Assembly: GCF_016765655.2 (NCBI RefSeq)
Contig: NZ_CP086107.1
Location: forward strand, 124,001 to 188,000
Direction: 5' to 3'
Source: Skermanella mucosa
GTDB lineage: Bacteria; Pseudomonadota; Alphaproteobacteria; Azospirillales; Azospirillaceae
Length of the DNA: 64,000 bases
The position numbers and the translations under genes are program-made. Positions within the stretch are counted from its first letter, which is position 1. The number at the start of each line of letters is the position of its first letter. This document shows positions 1 to 7,678 of this stretch, piece by piece. The notes below the pieces were generated by a model. It ran no database searches, was not told where the DNA came from, and saw only the letters and a program-made list of their open reading frames with translations.

Positions 1-216
1 TCAAGCTCGCCCCTGAAATCAAGGTCCGGGGCTCGACGGCTCCGGCGGCCGACGTGTTGCACGGAGGTCATGGAAGCAAAGACTGCCTCCCTGTCGGCTG
101 CTAATCAGGCGACGCGGGCGGAGATCGCGCGTCTGACAGCGTGTTGCAGCGTTTTGCACCGATGGGTGGGATGGCGTAGGGGGACGATCCGTTTCGATGC
201 TCCGGATCCTGCCTTC

Positions 217-825
217 ATGCCGCACAAAACGAACGCTGATCGCCGCCACCGCATTCCGCGGCCGAAGCGGCGGGTGACGAACTGGGCGGTGTACAACGAG
301 GCGCTGCGGAAGCTCTCAGCGGAGCTTCGCTCCGCCTGACGCTGTCAGCGCAAGCGGCGCTTGCGCGAGAAGCGGGGCAGTCTGACCGTGTGGTTTACGG
401 ACGCCGCCATCGACGCCTGGAAAGCCGCGCCGCGCACTACGCCGGGCGGTCAGCCGAACTACTCCGACCTGGCGATCACGACAGCCCTGACGCTCCGCGC
501 GGTGTTCCGCCTGGCGCTGCGCCAGACCGAGGGACTGAACGGCTCGATCCTCCAGCTGCTCGGCCTCAACCTGCCGGTGCCGAACTTCTCCACTTTCAGC
601 CGACGGGCCCGAACGCTGGAGCTGCCGGCGCAGACCCGCACCACCGGCGGGGCAATCCACCTGCTGGTCGACAGCACGGGGCTGAAGTTGGGCGGGCCGG
701 GCGAATGGCTGGTCGAGAAGCATGGCGCGAAGAAGCGGCGCTCCTGGCGCAAGCTGCACATCGGCTTCGACGCGGTGAGCGGCCAAATTGTCGCTTCCAT
801 CCTGACCGACCGCGACGTCGATGAA
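217..825 (+). pseudogene. IS5-family transposase, interrupted and 3'-truncated
   Basis: The reading frame starting MPHKTNADRRHRIP and continuing with the blocks RGSLTVWF, LRQTEGLNGSIL, LLVDSTGLK and EKHGAKKRRSWRKLH matches the N-terminal and catalytic region of IS5-group DDE transposases; the first catalytic Asp is in VDSTGL. Two lesions make it inactive. A 60-bp insertion at about 313-372 adds an in-frame TGA at 337-339, and family similarity stops near TDRDVDE at about 825, so the C-terminal third with the remaining catalytic residues is gone. The break coincides with the 3' end of the MazF-type toxin gene on the other strand, so a deletion or recombination joined the two. Confidence 0.8.
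313..372. repeat. REP/BIME-like double hairpin inserted in the transposase
   Basis: Two perfect inverted repeats sit side by side: 319-325 with 329-335 (7-bp arms, 3-nt loop) and 348-356 with 358-366 (9-bp arms, 1-nt loop). They lie exactly where the IS5 protein alignment is interrupted, between ALRK and RGSLT. The inserted stretch is 60 nt, so the frame is kept but a stop is introduced. Confidence 0.6.
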
Positions 826-827
826 GA

Positions 828-1163
828 TCAGCCTGCGATCCCGAGAAACACCGGCAGGGCGCGGTTGACCTGGACCAGTTCGGCATCGCTCAAACGGCCG
901 AAGACGGCCCCTATGTTTCTCCGCCTGACGGTCGCGATCTTGTCGATCATGACCCAGGAGGTCTGGCGAAGGTTGTTGGCCGGCGCCGGGTCGATGCGCA
1001 GTCTCAGCAGTGGGGCGTCGATGCCGATGGAGGTCAGCAGCGAAACGGTGACGCTGTCGGTTTCCGGAAAATCGTCGGACTGGATGATCACTGCGGGTCG
1101 TGGTTTGCCGTCATAATCGCCGCCGATCCGGGCGGCGATGGTGACCAGATCGCCACGCCTCAC
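828..1163 (-). CDS. MazF/PemK-type mRNA interferase toxin
   Basis: This 111-aa protein has the PemK/MazF signature: MRRGDLVTIA at the start, the GKPRPAVIIQSD strand, SVTVSLLTS in the middle and a conserved end (VMIDKIATVRR, then RALPVFLG). Family members are ribosome-independent or ribosome-dependent endoribonucleases acting in the cytoplasm. The GTG start (1163-1161) overlaps the TGA stop of the upstream antitoxin in a GTGA, the usual translational coupling of type II toxin-antitoxin pairs. Length is normal for the family and no lesion is visible, so it is probably functional even though it sits among IS debris. The stop lies next to the truncated IS5 transposase. Confidence 0.9.
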   Translation of the reverse strand: MRRGDLVTIAARIGGDYDGKPRPAVIIQSDDFPETDSVTVSLLTSIGIDAPLLRLRIDPAPANNLRQTSWVMIDKIATVRRRNIGAVFGRLSDAELVQVNRALPVFLGIAG

Positions 1164-1384
1164 GGCCTGTCGCCGGCATCATCGCCAAGATCCTGGATAT
1201 CCTCCAGGAAGTCCATGGTGTCGGCTTCGTCGGGTGCGGCGGCGACTGCCCGGGACTGCCGCCGCGCCTCTTCCTTGAACGTGGGGGAGCGGACATCCGG
1301 CACCCAGATCTGGATCGGCCTCAATCCCTGCGCGCGAAGCTGTGCCCGGTGGGTCTGGACACGGTGACGGACGGTTGAAGGCAT
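1160..1384 (-). CDS. MazE-like antitoxin (DUF3018 type)
   Basis: This 74-aa protein has a basic N-terminal half (MPSTVRHRVQTHRAQLRAQG, then LRPIQIWVPDVRSPTF) and an acidic C-terminal tail ending DFLEDIQDLGDDAGDRP. That is the layout of short antitoxins of the MazE/DUF3018 group: an N-terminal DNA-binding part and a disordered acidic tail that blocks the toxin. It lies directly upstream of the MazF-type toxin and overlaps it by 4 bp. A 14-bp perfect palindrome 16 bp upstream of the ATG is a good candidate operator for autoregulation by the antitoxin or the complex. Confidence 0.82.
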   Translation of the reverse strand: MPSTVRHRVQTHRAQLRAQGLRPIQIWVPDVRSPTFKEEARRQSRAVAAAPDEADTMDFLEDIQDLGDDAGDRP

Positions 1385-1399
1385 AGCATATCTTCCCAG

Positions 1400-1413
1400 C
1401 TGTTACATGTAAC
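1400..1413. promoter_or_regulatory. Palindromic operator candidate of the toxin-antitoxin operon
   Basis: TGTTACATGTAACA is a perfect 14-bp palindrome, 16 bp upstream of the antitoxin ATG. Type II antitoxins normally bind a palindrome at this place. The binding itself is inferred. Confidence 0.55.
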
Positions 1414-1452
1414 ATAGGTGGGTCGAGCAAGATTTCGTATGAGTCAAAATTC

Positions 1453-2432
1453 CTAAGATCCGGCCTCAATGTGATAGGGACAAAAGGCCGGGCGATCAAG
1501 CGGTCTTGAGCACGAGTTCGTTAAGCGGGGGATTTCCTGGGCGCTGTCAATGCCGAAGCGGCCGGCCGGGAAGTTCCAGAAGGGGATGCCCGGTTTGGTG
1601 GCGGTCTTGAGCAGCGAGAGAGAGGCGTCTCGGCTGTCGCGGCCAGTGTCGGAGCGGATGCCGAAGCTGATTTCGCGCCGGGTGACGTAGCTGCGCAGGT
1701 TCAGAGCCTGGAATACGCGCTGGACGGCCGCCTTGATGCCATTGTGAGCATCTGAGATCAACAGCTTGACCCCGGCCAGACCGCGGCGCTTGAGCTTGCG
1801 CAGGAACTCCAGCCAGAAGGTCTCGGCCTCCGAGACGCCGATATCCATGCCCAGCACCTCGCGCCGGCCGTCGGTGTTGACCGCCACCGCGACGGTCACG
1901 GCGACCGACACGATGCGTCCTTGCTGACGCACCTTGACGTAGGTCGCATCGATCCAGAGGTAGGGCCAGTCGCCTTCGATCGGGCGGTTCAGAAATGGCT
2001 TGACCCGGTCATCGATCTCCTCGCACAGCCGGCTGACCTGGCTCTTCGAGATGCCGCTCATGCCCAGGGCCCTGACCAGATCGTCGACATCGCGGGTCGA
2101 GATGCCCTGGATGTAGGCCTCCTGGATCACCGCCGTCAGCGCCTTCTCGGCCATCCGGCGCGGCTCCAGGAAGCTGGGGAAGTAGCTGCCTTTGCGCAGC
2201 TTCGGGATCCGCAGCTCCAAAGTCCCGGCCCTGGTTTCCCAGTCGCGCTCGCGATAGCCGTTGCGGTGCGCGAGAAGGCCGTCCGAACGCTCGCCATGAC
2301 CGGCGCCGGTCAGCGCCTGAACCTCTCCATCTCCATCAGCTGCTCCGACGCGAAGCCGATCATTTCCCGCAGCACGTCGGCATCGGTGCCCTTTTCAAGC
2401 ATCGAACGAAGCGTCATCATCTCATCGGTCAT
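1453..2432 (-). pseudogene. IS256-family transposase remnant, frameshifted, with a foreign tail
   Basis: Reading on the minus strand from the ATG at 2432, [20 protein letters not shown] leads to QLMEME. One extra base follows, and the next frame continues [38 protein letters not shown], the catalytic segment [14 protein letters not shown], then [20 protein letters not shown]. This is an IS256/Mutator transposase. After about 1705 the frame runs into sequence unlike the IS256 C-terminus ([17 protein letters not shown], then [17 protein letters not shown]), which looks like the end of a different transposase family. The C-terminal catalytic Glu region is absent. It is a dead chimeric remnant. 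Confidence 0.8.
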
Positions 2433-2495
2433 CGTGGTCGCCTTGGTTCAGGAATGTGTTGTGGTGACCAGACTTTTCCCGAGAACCACGATGAC

Positions 2496-2560
2496 CGCCC
2501 GTGCCGGATCAGGCCCTTCGGTCGGCTACGCCTCCCTACGGGCCTGATCCGGCACGGGCG
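2496..2560. repeat. 21-bp perfect inverted repeat at the IS256 terminus
   Basis: 2496-2516 and 2540-2560 are exact reverse complements separated by 23 nt. The repeat sits just outside the transposase start, and the following GCTCTTACACC resembles IS256-family terminal inverted repeats. It probably marks the end of the element near 2570. The DUF1857 gene begins 13 bp further on. Confidence 0.6.
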
Positions 2561-2582
2561 CTCTTACACCACATGCGGGGAC

Positions 2583-3041
2583 ATGATCGTTCCGGTGAAT
2601 CCGGAAGGCGAGACTAGGCTGACCCGTGCGCAGATATGGCAGGGCCTGGAGGTGAAGGCTCGCGACGCCCGCCTCTTCCTTCCCGAGGGCCTCTGCATCC
2701 GCTGCGAGGTCGTGGCGGAGAGCGCGACCCATTTCGTCCGCGAAGCCACGATCGCGGGTGCCGATCTGCGCGAGATCGTGACGCTGGAGCCGGAAAGCAA
2801 GGTCACCTTCTTCCAGGCAACCGGCCCGCGCGAAGGCGCGATCATCAACGAGCTGTTCGAGGACGAAGCGGGCGAACTGCAACTCAAGTTCTACTGCTAT
2901 CTCGGCCTGCGCGGGAAGGAGCCGAACGGACCTGAAGAGCGGGCGGAGCAGGCGCAGTTCGACGGCGACAAGGGCTACAGGGCCGCACTCCTGTCGACGC
3001 TGAAGCGCACCCGCGAGTTGCTCGCCGAAGGCAAGATCTGA
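2583..3041 (+). CDS. DUF1857 (AtaL-like, SRPBCC-fold) protein
   Basis: A 152-aa protein starting MIVPVNPEGE with the DUF1857 features TRAQIWQGLEVKARD near the start, then LFLPEG, then LREIVTLEPESKVTFF. The family adopts a START/SRPBCC-like cup and is thought to bind or convert a small hydrophobic ligand; no substrate can be read from the sequence. The frame is open further upstream, but the family N-terminus and loss of similarity place the start at 2583, only 13 bp from the IS256 end. The native promoter may therefore have been replaced by the insertion. It is not obviously in an operon. Confidence 0.8.
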   Translation: MIVPVNPEGETRLTRAQIWQGLEVKARDARLFLPEGLCIRCEVVAESATHFVREATIAGADLREIVTLEPESKVTFFQATGPREGAIINELFEDEAGELQLKFYCYLGLRGKEPNGPEERAEQAQFDGDKGYRAALLSTLKRTRELLAEGKI

Positions 3042-3110
3042 ATTCCGATGGGCATCGTCGCGGAATCTAAAGAACCGGACCGATCAATGCCACAGGCGTC
3101 GATCGGAAGG

Positions 3111-3145
3111 CCCATACCGGAACCGTTCAACGGTTCCGGTATGGG
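3111..3145. repeat. 35-bp palindrome, CATACCG family, copy 1
   Basis: Arms of 17 bp (3111-3127 and 3129-3145) around one central C, with core CATACCGGAACCGTT. It lies 70 bp after the DUF1857 stop and before the convergent CAP-RTX gene. A closely related palindrome occurs at 15367-15404. It could serve as a bidirectional terminator, but no T-run follows. Confidence 0.6.
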
Positions 3146-3258
3146 TCGGGGCCTCCGCCTGGAACATCCGGACATTGGCCGCAGATTGTCGAACGGACGG
3201 GAAGGGTGCCGCAGGAAATGCCCCTGCGGGTTCTGCCCAGATCCCGACCGACCGCGGG

Positions 3259-4167
3259 TCAGACCAGAACGAAGTCGCTGCTTGACAGGTCGCGTTCCTC
3301 GACCCCCAGCAGGGTCACCGAGCCGAGTGCGCCGAAGTCGAATACCGTGTCGCCGTCCACGTTTTCAGCGTGGGCCAGGATGTTCCGGACCGACCCCACG
3401 GCTGACCTGGAAAACACAAGGTCATCTCCAGGCGAAAAATCCTTCACGGTGTCATGCCCCCACGACCGGCCCGTGAAGATGAAGTCGTCACGGCCCGCGC
3501 CGCCAGTCAGTATGTCATTTCCGATTCCGCCCCAGATAGAATCGTTGCCGCCCTTGCCGTCGATGGCATCGTTGCCCCTAGCGCCGAAAAGCCGGTCTGA
3601 ACGGTTCGTGCCGGCGATCACCGTTCCATCGGCCGGCTGCGGGGCCGGCTGCGGGATCGGCTGCGGGACTGGGCTCGGAGCCGGCTGCGGCTGGGTGGAC
3701 GATCCATACTTGTCCTGTTCGGCAGCCTCCGATGCCGATGGCGTGCCGAAGTTCTGGGTCACGAATACGGCCTTGTAGCCGTTGATATCGCCCTGATCGA
3801 GGCCGATCCCGATTTCCCTGTAGTTCGCATTCAGCAGATTGGCGCGATGGCCTGGACTGTTCATCAGGTTGGTGTGGAGCTGATCCACGTCGGCCTTGTC
3901 CAGGACTTCCGCTCGCGAACCGCCGATGTAGGCGATGTTCTCGCCCCATCCCCGCGCGTCATATCCGGCGGCGGCCATTCGGTTGCCCGGCGATGAGCCT
4001 CCGGCGCCGGTATGAGAGAAGCTGTCTGTGGCATCCATCCACTGACTGTGCGTTCTGGCGGAGTCGATGAGTTCGCCATCGAACACCAGGGCGGCCACGC
4101 CGGCCTTGGCGCGGTCGGCATTCACCAGTTGCAGGAAATAGGTTTCAAGCTCGGTTGGAATAGCCAT
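3259..4167 (-). CDS. CAP/SCP-domain exoprotein with RTX repeats (type I secretion substrate)
   Basis: This is a 302-aa fusion. Residues about 5-140 form a bacterial CAP/SCP domain with the conserved ARTHSQWM, SFSHTG, GWGENIAY and NSPGHRANLLN motifs. A Pro/Gln-rich linker (PAPSPVPQPIPQPAPQP) follows, then RTX calcium-binding nonapeptides (GARGNDAIDG, GGNDSIWGG, GNDILTGGAGRDDF). The C-terminus ends in DFVLV, a hydrophobic tail typical of type I secretion signals, and there is no N-terminal signal peptide. It is therefore probably exported by an ABC-type system such as the one at 15.5-18.8 kb. The ATG at 4167 was chosen because AGAGGG lies 7 nt upstream. Its activity outside the cell is unknown; bacterial CAP proteins have mixed roles. 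Confidence 0.88.
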   Translation of the reverse strand: MAIPTELETYFLQLVNADRAKAGVAALVFDGELIDSARTHSQWMDATDSFSHTGAGGSSPGNRMAAAGYDARGWGENIAYIGGSRAEVLDKADVDQLHTNLMNSPGHRANLLNANYREIGIGLDQGDINGYKAVFVTQNFGTPSASEAAEQDKYGSSTQPQPAPSPVPQPIPQPAPQPADGTVIAGTNRSDRLFGARGNDAIDGKGGNDSIWGGIGNDILTGGAGRDDFIFTGRSWGHDTVKDFSPGDDLVFSRSAVGSVRNILAHAENVDGDTVFDFGALGSVTLLGVEERDLSSSDFVLV

Positions 4168-4323
4168 ATCCATGCCCTCTGTTCCAATTTAACGAACCAG
4201 CTCTAGCCCGCAATGATTAAGGAGATTCGCCGAAGCCCAAAAATGTAACGGCCGCGACGATCCCTTTCCAGAAGCGGCGGAAGGAAGAGGCCGGCCCTCG
4301 CGCCGGAGCCGGAACGGGACCAT

Positions 4324-4353
4324 TATCTTGCGTTCAGGTATCTTGCGTTCAGG
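4324..4353. repeat. Tandem 15-bp direct repeat (two copies)
   Basis: TATCTTGCGTTCAGG occurs at 4324-4338 and again at 4339-4353 without a gap. It is the only structure I see in the space between the CAP-RTX gene and the small conserved gene at 4445. Confidence 0.7.
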
Positions 4354-4444
4354 GTCTGTTTGCCCGCTCCGGGGTGGAAAATGGCGGCGAGTAAGGAGTC
4401 GATGGAATTGACGAGAAAGCCCGTGGCGAAAGCCGAGGACCTGT

Positions 4445-4777
4445 GTGCCGCACCATAAGCGTTATCCGTCGACACCGGACGGCCGGTACTTCGTGGTGCG
4501 GGGCCGACTGTGGCGTATGAGCAATCCCGCCCTTGATCCAGCCGAGCGTGAACGGCTCGTGCGCGACCTGATGGCGGCCCGGCGGGCCGTGCGTGCGTCC
4601 AAAGCCGATCCGGCGGCGCTCGCCGCGGCACGGCCCCGTGTCGATGCGGCGAAGCGATCGCTGGGAGAGCGCGGCCCGGTCTGGTGGACCGACGGATCCC
4701 CCGACTACAATCGGCACATGGCGGCGAACACCCCCTATGCGGCCTGGTTCGCTTCTCTCGGCGAAAAGCCGGCATGA
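4445..4777 (+). CDS. Conserved small protein of unknown function
   Basis: A 110-aa protein with GTG start and GAGGAC upstream. It has the N-terminal block HKRYPSTPDGRYFVVRGRLW, a charged helical middle (RERLVRDLMAARRAVRASK) and the C-terminal block GPVWWTDGSPDYNRHMAANT, ending PYAAWFASL. This pattern recurs in many alphaproteobacteria as a short conserved hypothetical protein, sometimes mislabelled as a Tol transporter. There is no signal peptide, no membrane segment and no catalytic motif I can name. It probably stands alone, being flanked by a remnant regulator and an IS element. Confidence 0.75.
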   Translation: MPHHKRYPSTPDGRYFVVRGRLWRMSNPALDPAERERLVRDLMAARRAVRASKADPAALAAARPRVDAAKRSLGERGPVWWTDGSPDYNRHMAANTPYAAWFASLGEKPA

Positions 4778-4835
4778 CGGGACGTTGCCGACCCGCCTCG
4801 CGATCCTTGGACGGTGGCCAAGACCGAGATCGCCA

Positions 4836-5054
4836 TCAGGAAGGCGCCGGGCGACCCGCGGGCCAGGTGGCAAGCGCTTGCCCGGCAACCGCCCTGAGCA
4901 GGTCGCGGCTGACGCCGGCTTTGGCCTGCGCCGCCATGCCATGGGAGACAGCCATCACGAAGGCCGCGAGGGCATCGGGTTTGGCCGTCTCCGGCAAGTC
5001 GCCATCGGCCTTCGCCCGTTCGAAGCGGTCACGAATTCGAGCTTCTCCGGCCAA
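4836..5054 (-). pseudogene. TetR-type regulator, C-terminal fragment
   Basis: About 72 residues (RIRDRFERAKADGDLPETA, then DALAAFVMAVSHGMAAQAKA, then GVSRDLLRAVAGQALATWP) match the ligand-domain end of TetR-family repressors. No helix-turn-helix half is found upstream in any frame. The fragment stops at the left end of the IS200/IS605 element, and joining the flanks of that element does not restore the missing half. Either a deletion accompanied the insertion or the gene was already truncated. Confidence 0.6.
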
Positions 5055-5140
5055 AACCCTGTTGATCCCAATATTTGGTATCGCAAACCCGGCATCTTCA
5101 AGGCCGGGATAGGCACCCTTGGCGGGTCCGCGCCGAAGTC

Positions 5141-5545
5141 CTACCGGCGCTGCTGCTCGATGTACTGCGTGACAATCTCCAACGGCGCGCCGCCGCAGGA
5201 TGCCGCGCAGTAGGATGGGCTCCAGAGATGGCCGCCCCAGAGCCTTTGCGTCACTTCAGGGAAGTCGTGCTGACGCAGCAGGCGGCTCGATACGCCCTTG
5301 AGGCTGTTGACCGGTTTGGAGAGCTGGACCGTAGGCGGATACTCGATCAGCAGATGGACGTGGTCGTCTTCGCCGTTCGCCTCCTTCAGACGCGCGCCGA
5401 ACTCTGCGCAGACACCGAGGAAGACGTCGCGCAGCACCTCGTGGGCGCGATCACTGAGGACGCTACGACGATACTTCGTAACGAAGACCAAATGAACGTG
5501 CAGAGAACAAACGACGCGACGGCCTGTGCGGCATTCGACATCCAT
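5141..5545 (-). CDS. tnpA: IS200/IS605 transposase TnpA (Y1 HUH)
   Basis: A 134-aa single-strand transposase. The HUH metal site is DHVHLLIE (His62, His64) and the nucleophile is Tyr128 in VTQYIEQQ; VNSLKGVSSRLLRQ and LWSPSYCAASCGGAPLE are family hallmarks. It cuts and pastes the element as single-stranded DNA through the subterminal hairpins. The much longer open frame extending upstream on this strand is antisense to tnpB and is not coding; the ATG at 5545 starts the family-conserved region. All catalytic residues are present, so it is probably active. Confidence 0.9.
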   Translation of the reverse strand: MDVECRTGRRVVCSLHVHLVFVTKYRRSVLSDRAHEVLRDVFLGVCAEFGARLKEANGEDDHVHLLIEYPPTVQLSKPVNSLKGVSSRLLRQHDFPEVTQRLWGGHLWSPSYCAASCGGAPLEIVTQYIEQQRR

Positions 5546-5584
5546 GAGCTTGTCTCCTGATGAGAGACCGAATATACTCTTGCC

Positions 5585-6802
5585 ATGATCAGGCTCAAGG
5601 CATACCGCTATCGCGTGTATCCGACCGTCGAGCAGGAGGCCCTGTTCAGGCAGACAGCGGGGGCGTGCCGGTTTGCCTACAACCTGTGTCTCGAGCAGCG
5701 GAAACTGGAGTATCACCGCAGCCATCCGCGCAGGCTGACCGCGTACGATCAGATCGCTGAACTGCCGGCGCTGAAGGCCGAGGCGCCCTGGCTGCGTGTG
5801 GTGCCGAACCATCCGTTGCAGCAGGCCATCATCGATCTCGACAAGGCTTTCAAGAACTTCTTCGAAGGCCGCGCCGGTTGTCCGCAGTTTCGCAGACGGG
5901 GAGATCGCGATAGTTTCCGGTATCCCGACCCCAAACAGTTCAAGCCTGAAGCTGACCGCATCTTCCTGCCCAAGGCTGGATGGGTCGCCTGGGTCCGGCA
6001 TCGTCCGATCGAGGGCAGGATGAGGACGGCGACGGTCAGCCGCGAAGCCGATTGCTGGTATGTCGCCATCCAGTGCGAGATCGAGATGCCGGAGCCGATG
6101 GCGAACCTGGGGCCGGCGGTCGGGGTAGACATGGGCGTCGCGAAGCCGATGGTGCTGTCCACGGGGCAGGTGATCCAGCTTCCGCGAACCACGGACAGGG
6201 AAAGGCATAAGCTGGCGACGCTTCAGCGCAAGGTCGCCAGGAAGACGAAGGGGTCGAGAAATCAGGCCGGGGCGCGTCTTGCCGTCGCCCGGTTCCAGGC
6301 CCGTCTCGCGCGGCGGCGGAAGGATGCCGCGCACAAGGCGACGACAGCGATAGCCAAGAACCACGGCGTCATTGTCGTTGAGGACCTGAAGGTGCGGAAC
6401 ATGACGGCGAGTGCGGCCGGAACGATCGGGCAGCCGGGGTCCAACGTGCGGGCCAAGTCCGGGCTGAACAGGTCGATGCTGGACGTGGCGCCCCATCAGA
6501 TCAGGCTGATGCTGGAGTACAAGGCCGCGTGGTACGGCGGAGAACTCAGGACCACGCCGGCGCCGAACACCAGCCGGGAATGCAGCGTCTGCGGCTGCAT
6601 CCATGCCGACAATCGGCGTTCCCAGGCGGAGTTTCTGTGTGTCGCTTGCGGTCACCACGAAAACGCCGATTTCAACGCGTCGAAGGTTATCAAGGCCCGA
6701 GGACTTCGGGTGTCGGCCTGTGGATCGAGCCGGGCTGCCGGACGGAAACAGGAACGCTGCGTTGTGAGGCGCGGAAGCTCGGCCCTTCAGGGCCGAGAGT
6801 AG
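5585..6802 (+). CDS. tnpB: RNA-guided nuclease TnpB of the IS200/IS605 element
   Basis: This 405-aa protein has the TnpB layout: N-terminal MIRLKAYRYRVYPT with QEALFRQTAGACRFAYN, then the split RuvC nuclease. Asp182 is in GVDMGV, Glu266 in VVEDLKVRNM and Asp362 in ADFNAS. A four-Cys zinc finger lies at Cys333/336 and Cys352/355. Known TnpB proteins use an RNA from the element's right end to cut DNA next to a TAM and thereby favour element retention. All three acidic residues and the zinc ligands are intact, so this is a full-length candidate nuclease. The last part of the gene overlaps the presumed guide-RNA scaffold. Confidence 0.9.
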   Translation: MIRLKAYRYRVYPTVEQEALFRQTAGACRFAYNLCLEQRKLEYHRSHPRRLTAYDQIAELPALKAEAPWLRVVPNHPLQQAIIDLDKAFKNFFEGRAGCPQFRRRGDRDSFRYPDPKQFKPEADRIFLPKAGWVAWVRHRPIEGRMRTATVSREADCWYVAIQCEIEMPEPMANLGPAVGVDMGVAKPMVLSTGQVIQLPRTTDRERHKLATLQRKVARKTKGSRNQAGARLAVARFQARLARRRKDAAHKATTAIAKNHGVIVVEDLKVRNMTASAAGTIGQPGSNVRAKSGLNRSMLDVAPHQIRLMLEYKAAWYGGELRTTPAPNTSRECSVCGCIHADNRRSQAEFLCVACGHHENADFNASKVIKARGLRVSACGSSRAAGRKQERCVVRRGSSALQGRE

Positions 6803-6822
6803 TCACCAAGCCGATGCATACC
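6690..6822 (+). ncRNA. Candidate omega RNA (TnpB guide RNA) at the element right end
   Basis: In characterised IS200/IS605 elements the guide RNA comprises the 3' end of tnpB and the right end, with the guide reading into flanking DNA. Here the right end carries the perfect hairpin CTCGGCCC/GGGCCGAG (6778-6785 and 6790-6797), with the border near 6806. The guide would start at about 6807, at the edge of the next gene. Boundaries are inferred, not seen. Confidence 0.4.
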
Positions 6823-7521
6823 CTGAAACGCCACATCCCGGACTCCCTCCCGAAAGCCCCGTGGAGAGCCCTGCGGAACTTCCTTTTCCCGCTGTTCCTG
6901 GTGATCGCGGCTGGCACGGCGTCATCCGCCCCGGCACAGCAGCTGCGCCCATCCACAGTGGATGAGGTGACCGGGAAATCCCTGGTCGAACGACTGCGCC
7001 GCGGCGGGCTGACCCTGTTCTTCCGGCACGCCGACACCAGCGGCATGCCCTGCGACAGGTCCTACGAGATCGGAGACCGCCCGGGCCAGCGCAATCTCTC
7101 GGCGGCGGGCCGGGCCCAGGCCGAACGGATCGGGCAGGCCCTGCGGGACCTCGGTATCCCGATAGCTGATCCCGTTCTTGCCGGGCCGGTATTCCGGGCC
7201 CGCGACACGGCCGAGATCGTCTTCGGGAGCGCGGCCGTCGAGATCACCGACCGCCTGCTTGCGGACGATTATGCCGGATCACGCCTCGACTGGGTTCTCT
7301 CGGAGCATCGGCGGCTGTTCTCCGCGCCGGTGGCTCCGGGAACGAACCGCGTGCTGGTCGGGCATCGGACACCTGCCATCATGGTGCTTGGCAGCGCCGT
7401 CGCCGGGGAGGCTTTCCCGGAGGGATCCGCGATCATCCTGGAACCGGGCGGCGGCGGAGCCGGTATTCTCGGCATCCTGATGCTGGCGCCGCCCGTCGGA
7501 ACCGGTTTTCACGCCTGCTGA
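6814..7521 (+). CDS. Exported histidine phosphatase-family protein
   Basis: A 235-aa protein with an N-terminal signal-like segment (FLFPLFLVIAAGTASSAPAQ). The phosphoglycerate-mutase-type phosphatase core has FFRHADTSG as the RHG-like catalytic loop, NLSAAGRAQAERIGQALRDL, and the second catalytic region VLVGHRTPAIM. The usual RHG reads RHA here, which is tolerated in this superfamily. It is probably periplasmic; the phosphorylated substrate is unknown. The ATG lies only a few bases beyond the IS605 right end, so the insertion probably displaced the native promoter, and the tnpB guide RNA may read into its 5' end. Confidence 0.8.
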   Translation: MHTLKRHIPDSLPKAPWRALRNFLFPLFLVIAAGTASSAPAQQLRPSTVDEVTGKSLVERLRRGGLTLFFRHADTSGMPCDRSYEIGDRPGQRNLSAAGRAQAERIGQALRDLGIPIADPVLAGPVFRARDTAEIVFGSAAVEITDRLLADDYAGSRLDWVLSEHRRLFSAPVAPGTNRVLVGHRTPAIMVLGSAVAGEAFPEGSAIILEPGGGGAGILGILMLAPPVGTGFHAC

Positions 7522-7678
7522 TCCGGTGCGCTCCGCTCCGGGCGTAGCGATAACGACCGCTTCCGTCCGGGTGCGGCAGCGATAAGCCGAGCGTGGCGCC
7601 GGCCATCCCGGCTTCAGGTCCCCGAGCCGAGCCATGCCGATCCTGCCGTACCCTGGCCGGACCATCGTCCGCCGCAGG

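Larger units (their letters stand above)
5067..6806. mobile_element. IS200/IS605-family element with divergent tnpA and tnpB
   Basis: The element carries a Y1 HUH transposase on the minus strand and a TnpB on the plus strand, the divergent IS605/ISDra2 arrangement. A hairpin at 5088-5093/5103-5108 lies at the left, and an 8-bp hairpin with TTCA loop at 6778-6785/6790-6797 lies at the right, both near the expected subterminal positions. TTGAT at 5062-5066 just outside the left end would be the target tetra/pentanucleotide if the element behaves like ISDra2. The exact borders are my estimate. Confidence 0.75.

Noticed and set aside
5546..6658. 505-aa minus-strand protein spanning tnpA and most of tnpB
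   Set aside because: Only its last 134 residues match a transposase; the rest is antisense to the conserved TnpB reading frame.
5054..6814. TetR gene split in two by the IS605 element
   Set aside because: Joining the sequences flanking the element does not recover the missing helix-turn-helix half, so simple disruption by insertion is not supported.
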